DNA of 64,000 nucleotides from Limnanthes douglasii subsp. nivea (taxonomy: Eukaryota; Streptophyta; Magnoliopsida; Brassicales; Limnanthaceae). Below the pieces are notes generated by a model. The model did not search any database and was not told where the DNA came from. It was given only the letters and a program-made list of their open reading frames with translations. The stretch is taken from NCBI GenBank assembly GCA_036936605.1, contig JAUPFV010000001.1, positions 314,046,809 through 314,110,808 of the forward strand, read 5' to 3'. The position numbers were made by a program, and so were the translations under genes. Below, in pieces: positions 57,065 to 64,000 of this stretch. The stretch's first letter is position 1; each line of letters opens with the position of its first letter.

Positions 57065-58419
57065 ATGGCATCAAAGTTAAAAAAGAAGTTGTTGTTTTTT
57101 TCGTTAAACAATCAGCATGTGTTTTCTTGGTGCAATAGTGATGTAACTGGAATACCCGCAAGTGTTATTTCACACAAGTTGTCCATCTGGAGTGATATTG
57201 CACCTATTGTACAGAAAAGAAGAGATTTTTCTAAGGAAAAAGCATATGTGATAGTTCAAGAGGTTTATTGGCTCACCAAGATGGGACACATAAAAGAATC
57301 TCAATATCCTTTATGGTCTACCAATCCGATGTTAGTCAAGAAAAAGAACAGAAAATAGCGTATGTGCATTGATTTCACTGACCTTAACAGAGCTTGACCT
57401 AAGGATCTTTATCCTGTCCCCCGGATAGATCAGTTGGTAGATTCTACGTCTGGAAACAAATTGATGTCCTTCATGGATGCCTTCTCTAGGTATAATCAGA
57501 TACAAGTGGATCTGAAAGATCAAGATCACACTACCTTTATAACAGACATAGGTCTTCATTGCTACAAGGTGACGCCCTTTAGGTTGAATAATGTCGGGGC
57601 TACTTATCAGAGGTTGGTGAAAAAAATGTTTGCTAATCAGATTGACAGAAATATGGAAATATACATAGATGATATGATGGTTAAAAGCCTGAAGGAGGAT
57701 TTTCACATAGTTTATCTTCAAGAAATATTTTCTAATTTAGCAGTTGCGAATTTGAAATTAAATCCAGAGAAATGCGTGTTTGGGGTCCGATCTGGAAATT
57801 TTATGGGTTATGTATTAAGTGAGAAAGGTACCCAGCCCGATCCGGATCAGCTTAATGCATTATTTAAATAGATCCTCCTCGAAATGTTAAAGAAGTTCAA
57901 AGGCTCCCCGGAAGGTTGGCTGCCTTAAAACGATTTATTTCAAAGTCATCGGACAAGTGTGATTCGTTTTTTCAAACCTTGAAAAATGCTAAAGACTTCA
58001 ATTGGTCCCCATAGTGCAACCAGGCCTTTGCTGAGATAAAGAAACACCTATCCTCACAAAAGACTCTTTTCAAGCCCATTCAAGGGGAAAAGCTTTATGT
58101 ATACCTAGTGGTATCGGAATGTGGTATAAGTGTTGTCCTGGTAAGAGAAGTGGACAATTATCCTCGTCCGGTGTACTATAACAGTAAAAGTTTGTTAGAC
58201 GCTGAAAAAAGGTATTTAAAGTTGGAAAAGTTGGCACTAGCCTTAGTGATTGCAGCAAGAAAGATGGGGCCGTATCTCCAATCTCATTCTATTATTGTCT
58301 GGACATCTTTCCTCCTAAAAAATGTTCTTCAAAAGGCAGATATATCAAGCCGAATGACCAAGTGGTCAGTAGAGTTAGGCGATTACGACATAGACTTAGG
58401 CCACTCAATATGTGGCTGA
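57065..58419 (+). pseudogene. Gypsy-2 reverse transcriptase and RNase H, broken
   Basis: 57065-57358 holds the RT N-terminus (FSLNNQHVFSWCNSDVTGIP, QKRRDFSKEKAYVI). TAG interrupts at 57356 and another stop near 57394. 57434-57871 resumes in the same frame with LVDSTSGNKLMSFMDAFSRY and the catalytic YIDDMMVKS near 57662. A stop at 57869 and a frame change precede the first RNase H (58108-58419; KSLLDAEKRYLKLEKLALAL). Motifs match gypsy-1 in order and spacing. Confidence 0.85.
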
Positions 58420-60204
58420 TTTCTTAGTAGAATTGCATGCAGATATGAACTCTAAACAAACTTTAGAAGGTAAAACCAAGAAAGAGTGGGTAGTTCGAAC
58501 TGATGGTGGATCAAGAACTATGGGTTGTGGAGCTAGAGTTTTCTTAACTTCTCTATATGGTGATAAAATGTATCAAGCTATATGTTTTGGGTTCAAGGCT
58601 TCTAACAATGAGTCCGAATATAAAGCTGTAATAGCTGGTCTTAAATTGGCTCTCTTGTGTGGGGCTAAGAGAGTTTGGTTAATGAGTTGACTCTCAATTA
58701 CTGATCCACCATGCTCAAGTTCAGTCTAAGGCCAAGAAGGAGTAACTGATCAAATACTTACTCATTTTGAAAGAAGTGGCAGCAGACTTCAAAAGTTTTT
58801 GTTTTGAGCATATTCCCAGATCGGAGAATACACTGCAGATTCTTTAGCAACTATAATATATTCTGAGTCCTACCCTTGGATTCACATACAAGAATTCCCA
58901 TCTATACAGCTAAGTCAAACCAAAGAAGATGGGGGAAAGTATGAGCATACATGTGATTCAACCTAAAGACTGAAGATATACCCTCCTTCAATATATTTAT
59001 GATGAGGTTTTGCCTTCGGACAAATTTGTAGCCAAAAAGATTAAATACAAGGCACGTGGTTTCTTGGTGATAAGGGGAATTCTCTATAAGAAATCTTTTA
59101 GTAGACCTCTCCTACGTTGTTTAGGGTTTGAATAATCTCAAGTCGTTCTGTCTGAACTGCATGATGAGGAGGGCTCAACACATCGTGGGTACATGGCACT
59201 AACCCAGAGCGTCTTATTAGTTGGATACTATTGGCCGTCCATAATGGAAGATGCTAAAGAAATGGTGAAGAAATGTGATCCATGTCAAAGGTATGGGAAT
59301 GAAATTCATGTGCCAGCAGTACCTATAGAGCCTAATTCTGAGCCGATACCTTTTTCCAGATGGGGGATGGACTTAGTTGGACCTCTACCCGTGGCATCCG
59401 GGGGGTACAGAACCATTATAGTTGTTATTGACTACTTCTCAAAATGGATAGAGGAAACTCCCTTGTAAGGAACCACATCAAAGGCTGTCATTAAATTTAT
59501 CTTATCCAATATATGCTACAGATTTGGAGTCCCCCAAATGATCACCACAGACAATGAGCCACAGTTTGATAACAAAGATATGGAGAAATTCTATGCCTCT
59601 AGAGGTATTCAGCATTGTTTTTCTTCTCCTTTCCATCCACAAGCGAATGGCCAAGTTGAAGTTTCAAACAGGGCCATTTTGTATGGACTAAAAAATAATT
59701 TAGAACGTGATGCGGGCAAGCGGCCAAGCTATTTACAAGAAGTATTGTGGGCCTACCGAACTACTCCTCGGGCTGCCACACAAGAGTCTCATTTTTCCTT
59801 GGTGTATGGAATGGATGCAATCACCCCCCATAGAAGCTACCTTACCATCATACAGAGTTCACAACTATTCCAAACAGGCTAATGAGATAGCAATTAGGAA
59901 TCAGTTGGACTTAATACATGAAAGAAGGGTTAAAACACACTTAAAAACACCTCACTACCAATTGACGAGGAATAGCTTTGCCTCCAAGGTCAAAAGAAGA
60001 AATTTTCAACCAGGAGATAAGGTGTTAAGAAAAGATTTCTTACATACCAAGGAAAAGCAGTTCGGAAAATTGGCTCCGAATTGGGAAGGCCCTTATGAGG
60101 TCTATGAGAAAGTCAAACTTGGGACATATAGGCTTTAAGATAAAGAAGGAAGAGCATTGAAGCACCCAGGGAATGTTGAGCATCTCAGGTTATATTTAGA
60201 GTAA
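58412..60204 (+). pseudogene. Gypsy-2 plant-type RNase H and integrase, broken
   Basis: 58412-58690 contains VVRTDGGSRTMGCGA and NNESEYKAVIAGLKLA, the second RNase H, cut by a stop at 58688. After several shifts the integrase follows: zinc-finger end CDPCQRYGNE near 59280, core WGMDLVGPLP near 59365, TTDNEPQFD near 59545 (Glu for the usual Gly) and HPQANGQVEV near 59636, then the C-terminal part in another frame to 60138. TAA in place of the last exon-like residues at 60136 and the natural-looking stop at 60202 end it. No chromodomain. Confidence 0.85.
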
Positions 60205-60269
60205 AGTTTTTGTGTAAATATTTACTTGTGAAATACCAATGTAAATATTAGAGGACATACTCTTTCCTA

Positions 60270-60285
60270 CCCTGGTGGCGCGGGG
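60270..60285 (+). other. Conserved hairpin after gypsy-2 pol
   Basis: CCCTG-GTGGCG-CGGGG, with the same flanks as gypsy-1 (CTCTTTCCTA before, AGGTTTTAATGAGGTAT after), about 65 bases past the pol stop, as in gypsy-1. Stem changes keep pairing. Confidence 0.75.
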
Positions 60286-60580
60286 AGGTTTTAATGAGGT
60301 ATCCGGTTTTTTCTTCAATAATATATAATGTCTTCTTCAAAAATTTGGAGTGATTTTACTACAATTCAATTCAAGTATAAATCACTTGTTCAATACCTTG
60401 GATCTTTGGTAGATCGGATAAACCTGGTGGTTGGTCATGACTATTAAATACATGTCATTGGAGATATTAAACACTCTCACTTTAATACTTTTGAAATTCT
60501 AGGGGCTACTTAAATATTAGCCATGAGAGATTTAAAGTAAGGTATTAAACAAAAAGAAAGTTAGATAAATTAAACATGTT

Positions 60581-60726
60581 CGGATTTAAACCAAACAATG
60601 ATACAAAGTATGCCTTGACCACCCATGGACTTTGGTTGTTCGAAGAACCTATTCAGATTCAACCGAATAGTAATACAAAATGTGGCTTGGCCATCGAAGG
60701 ACTTTAATTGTTCCAAAAAGACAAAA
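60581..60726 (+). repeat. Two diverged 73-bp tandem repeats in gypsy-2
   Basis: CGGATTTAAACCAAACAATG at 60581 and CAGATTCAACCGAATAGTAA at 60654 start two units sharing ATACAAA-x-TG...ACTTT-x-x-TTGTTC. They sit between the hairpin and the antisense gene, the same place as the 88-bp array of gypsy-1, but the sequence is different. Confidence 0.7.
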
Positions 60727-60745
60727 AATAGTACATGATAAAACC

Positions 60746-63080
60746 TTAGGGCTTGTTTCTTTTAGATTTTCCTTGACCATCATCTTTTTTAGGAATTTTG
60801 AGTTCAGCACTTGAACTCTCACCTGTACCTTCTTCGCCATCAGTGAAATCAAATCCACTGGAGTAGTTGTGCTTGTCGTCATCTGCCATAGTATGCAATG
60901 GGATTTCCTCGTACTCCACATACTTCCATAAGGGGCCAAGGGTTGTCTTAGGGAAGGTCTCATCGAACAGTACCACCATGTCAGACTTGATCCCATCATC
61001 TATTTTTTCTAATGAGTCTATTACTCCATTGGCGTACTCCTCAATACCCGTCTTGATAGCTTGCTTTTGCTGACTCTTCAGGGCCTCCTTCTCCTTGGAC
61101 ATCTCTGAAACAGTGCTTTCCAAGTCATTCTTTTCGTTGGTTAGGTTCTGAATAGCACCATCCTTAGTCTTCAACTCCTCCTTCAACGTTGTGAGGCTTT
61201 GTGAGGAGGAAGTCTCTAAGTCAGAGTACTTAGTTTGAAGCTCAGTTTTGGCTGTTTCCGATGTGGCTAGCTTGGTTGTCAAATCCTCTTTCTCTTTTTT
61301 CAGTGCCTCTATACTTTGTTGAGCACTTAGGAGACTGCTTAACAGAGATTGTTTGTCAGAAATGAGAGAGTTGATAAGGTTGGTCTGGCTTTTCACCTGC
61401 CTCTCCAGATCAAGTACTGGCCGGATGTAACCGAGGAGGGTGTGGCTTAAGGCATCTTTCTCTCCGGATATGGAAAATGATTTGCAATTATAGGTCACCA
61501 TATTGGAGGAACTGGAAGGACGATAAGGACCTGTAAAATGATCATTGTCAAAATCATTAAAGTACAAACCAATGTCTTAGAGGGCACTGAGGTCCACTTC
61601 ATCGTTCCCACCACCAGCAATCTCTCCGGACTGAAGGTCTGTTGGGATCTCCTCTAGCAATGTATGGTCGGCATGAGCTGTGGGTGGTTGGATTTTCGAA
61701 GGGCGAATGATTATTTCTTCCCCCAAGGTGACCTTCTTCTTCTTGGCAGCATTCTCATCGTTGTTGGCCCTGCGCTTCCTGTCCTTTTTAGGGGGCTTTG
61801 GTGGGTTCTTTACCCTCCAGATTCCCTCACTGTTTCGACTTCTACTGCTTTGAGAAGAGCCACATCAATGCCTCCCTGGTTCCCCGAACCAGTCCCTTCT
61901 GTAGCCGTTTGAGCCAGCTCTATTGTAGCCTTCCTCTTTTTGTTCTTCATCTTGCTGGGAGCCTTAGCCCTGGAAGGTAAGAACAGCTTGGCATATTTGG
62001 CTTCTGTTCTTCTTAAAATCACATCAGTAGGATGAGGGGTGGTTAGCTCTTCCCATGAAAGGTCTCTCCGGCCTGTGGTGTTCCACATGTGAGATCTCAC
62101 AAAATTTCCCGATGTGAAGCAATTGTGGAAGGCATTCCCTAGTGTTCTGAGGCCCAAGCATTGAGCCTTGCAAATTGTTTTTGCTCTTCTTCCAAATGGC
62201 TGGTGAACTCCTTCGGTAGAACTGAAGAGAAGTATCAAATTAGTCAGAATAAGACAACTTGCAGTTTAAGAAGTAAAAAGAAGAAAAAAACTCACTAGTG
62301 TTTTTCCACCTACTGATCAACAAACTAGGGTTGGTGTTGGCTTTTATCTTTTTGCCACTTTCCCATGTTCCACTAACAAAGAGGAACTGTGTCCTCCAAG
62401 GTTTTTAGACTCTAGCAGGTTGTCCACAACCTTGAAATCATTTCCCATGTTTTAGAATTGAATCTTATGATTCTTGCACAAGCTTGCTACAACGGCAAAC
62501 TGCTCCATCAGAAGAGTGATTTTTAACAACCTGGATGCCATGATGTAGGAAAGAAGTGTGTACCAGGCGTTGGGGCTTAACTGATTGAGACAGAGTTTCA
62601 TCAAATAGAAGTACTTAACGATCTTTAGGTCTAGAGGGAATCAGAGTCCCCAGTTCAGCACTTCGGTGTATACTATCACCTCATTCAGTTTGCAGTCAAT
62701 GGGGGTCTCTGGAGTAATTGGTATCCTTACTTTTACAGACTTCAGAATCCCCTACTTGGTCCGGATTCGTCCTAAATCGACCGTATGGGTGTAGACATAG
62801 TTGATGTTTTGCAAAGCTAGCAAATATTTGACGCTGACATGTTTGAAACAAGGGCCTAGTTTACCCTCATGGAACTCCGGAAGCAAGTCTGGATGAGTCA
62901 TGGAAACTTTTACTTTACCCTTACCTTTCTTGTCAGAAACGACATCTCATGTCTGACCTGATGCCTCGGTCTCAAAAGGGGCCTCTTCGATGCAGTCTTC
63001 CATAATCTCTTCCATCAATGTGGAAGGTTTTTCAGTTGTTTTTAAGGAAGGATGTTCATCTCCCTTCATTGAAAGTTATT
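60746..63080 (-). pseudogene. Gypsy-2 antisense gene, broken
   Basis: Counterpart of the gypsy-1 antisense gene. The conserved domain lies in decayed frames at about 62900-62450: RIPITPETPIDCKLNEVIVY, EVLNWGL...PLDLKI, LNQLSPNAWYTLLSYIMASR, aligning with gypsy-1 text in the same order. 62238-61810 matches the following segment around and after the gypsy-1 intron (FHNCFTSGNFVRSHMW, then TTGRRDLSWEELTTP, basic AKAPSKMKNKKRKA). 61567-60746 is a 273-residue open frame with a long coiled coil (Lys/Glu/Ser/Leu) and an acidic tail ending KSKRNKP. Several stops separate the parts, so the gene is dead, but domain order is preserved. Confidence 0.75.
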
Positions 63081-63399
63081 CGGATGGTTGAACACTTGTT
63101 GCCTCTGATGGCCTAATGTCTAGTAGACGCTGTGATCCGAAGGGCTTGGCCTGCATAACTGCTTTAGCTACCTCCGATCCGAAGGGTTTTGAAGTTGGTG
63201 GTGTGGACTAAGATTTGGTTTGGCGAGTTGTCCGGCGAGGAGTTATCTTCTCCAGTGACTTTTGTATGTCAGAACCCATTGCTATGAATGGTGAAGGTTT
63301 TCTGATGCTTGAAACAACCTTTTCCTTAGAAATAGGGTGCTGGGATTCTTGTACGGAAGAACGAGAAAGAAAGGGTGAAAGGATTGGTATAAATGAGAG

Positions 63400-63720
63400 C
63401 TTTCTAGGTTTAGGGTTTTTTAGGAAAATGACCCTTAATCGGCTTCCTGGGTTGGCTGATTGTTTTTCTCGCCTGGAGACACAGGGAGACCGGCGGTGAT
63501 GCGGTTTTCTCTTTCTACCTTTCTTGCTCTCTCTAACTCTGATAAATTCAACCAGCCACCTTTAACTAAAGTGTTTCTGGATGTGAACATATAATCTCTC
63601 AAGAACAGTTTGAAGATGAAGATGTTAGTCTCTCTGAGAAAGTTTTGAGTGTGAAAGAAAATAGAATAGTAAACATACATATATATACATATAATAGTGA
63701 AAATCAACAGATACCAATGA
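63400..63720 (-). promoter_or_regulatory. Possible promoter region of gypsy-2 antisense gene
   Basis: On the minus strand an AT-rich box (TATATGTATATATATG near 63685) is followed by an ACACTCAAAACTTTCTCAGAGAGAC leader and a GA-rich stretch, which resembles the TATA plus GA-rich leader of gypsy-1 at 38810-38735. No initiation data; position only. Confidence 0.35.
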
Positions 63721-64000
63721 GAAGTTGAAAAGGGTTTTTTGCAATGATTAAGGGCTGCTCAAACATGTGAAAAATCAAAACCTAGGTAACTTTCTAGACC
63801 TAGTGGGTGCGACGATCTAGGAGAAATAACGGCTGATAGGTCAAACCAAATGCTGACACGTGTCCCACGATTCAAGAAAAAACTCTTAGAATTCTGGGAA
63901 GAAAAATCAATCCTGATAAAACTCGAATTGGATTGGTGTTGAAAATAAGCTTCTCAGTTTGGACAACGCAATAAGATTGGACAAAATTTATATTGACTTG

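Larger units (their letters stand above)
54205..64000 (+). mobile_element. Gypsy-2: older Tat-type gypsy element, 3' end outside window
   Basis: Same order as gypsy-1: LTR with TATA box, primer-binding site, gag, protease, RT, RNase H, second RNase H, integrase, hairpin, short tandem repeat, antisense gene. Protein identity to gypsy-1 is evident throughout, but DNA similarity is limited, so they are different families. Every gene has several stops or frameshifts. The exact 5' LTR start is uncertain (near 54205) and the 3' LTR is not reached by 64000. Confidence 0.85.

Overview
This window is nuclear DNA from a flowering plant, most likely a eudicot. It is AT-rich, carries GT-AG introns and one host gene of the lysine-rich arabinogalactan-protein type, and is otherwise a nested graveyard of plant transposable elements: Tat-type Ty3-gypsy, Ty1-copia, an L1-type LINE, Mutator-like elements (MULEs), a MITE and a possible SINE. 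A 100-N gap at 52573-52672 marks a draft assembly. I cannot name the species.

Layout. 1-2700 is featureless AT-rich DNA. 2885-3660 is the 3' end of a decayed copia element with its LTR. About 3700-10440 holds an old MULE: a plus-strand transposase in exons at 4885-6456, an unrecognised minus-strand partner, and a degenerate 25-bp minisatellite in its noncoding parts. 10745-11439 is a MAPKKK-type kinase pseudogene and 11486-12256 a probable MITE. 12335-19647 is a complete but mutated LINE with a 9-bp target-site duplication. It ends about 0.4 kb upstream of the only intact host gene, the two-exon AGP gene (20051-20997).

22310-40900 holds two related MULE copies. In each, a plus-strand transposase (copy B also has a possible OTU-like domain) faces a minus-strand plant mobile domain (PMD) gene, with a tandem array between them. 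A very young Tat-type gypsy element, gypsy-1 (28664-39540), has inserted into the PMD gene of copy B. It has 329-bp LTRs with one difference and a 5-bp target-site duplication. Its gag, protease and RT are broken by stops and frameshifts, yet RNase H-integrase and an antisense gene with its own TATA box and a 54-nt intron are open.

40930-41765 is another copia 3' end like the first. 45650-50265 holds minus-strand copia pol and gag pieces lying on either side of a SINE-like unit and a second kinase pseudogene. After microsatellites, a minisatellite and the gap, 52925-54200 is a plus-strand copia fragment. From about 54205 to the window end lies gypsy-2, an older relative of gypsy-1. It has the same gene order, the same hairpin after pol and a decayed version of the same antisense gene. 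Its 3' LTR lies beyond the window.

The main biological interest is the antisense gene shared by two diverged gypsy families, a covarying hairpin between pol and that gene, evidence that gypsy-1 moved in trans, and the MULE-PMD composite with its built-in tandem array.
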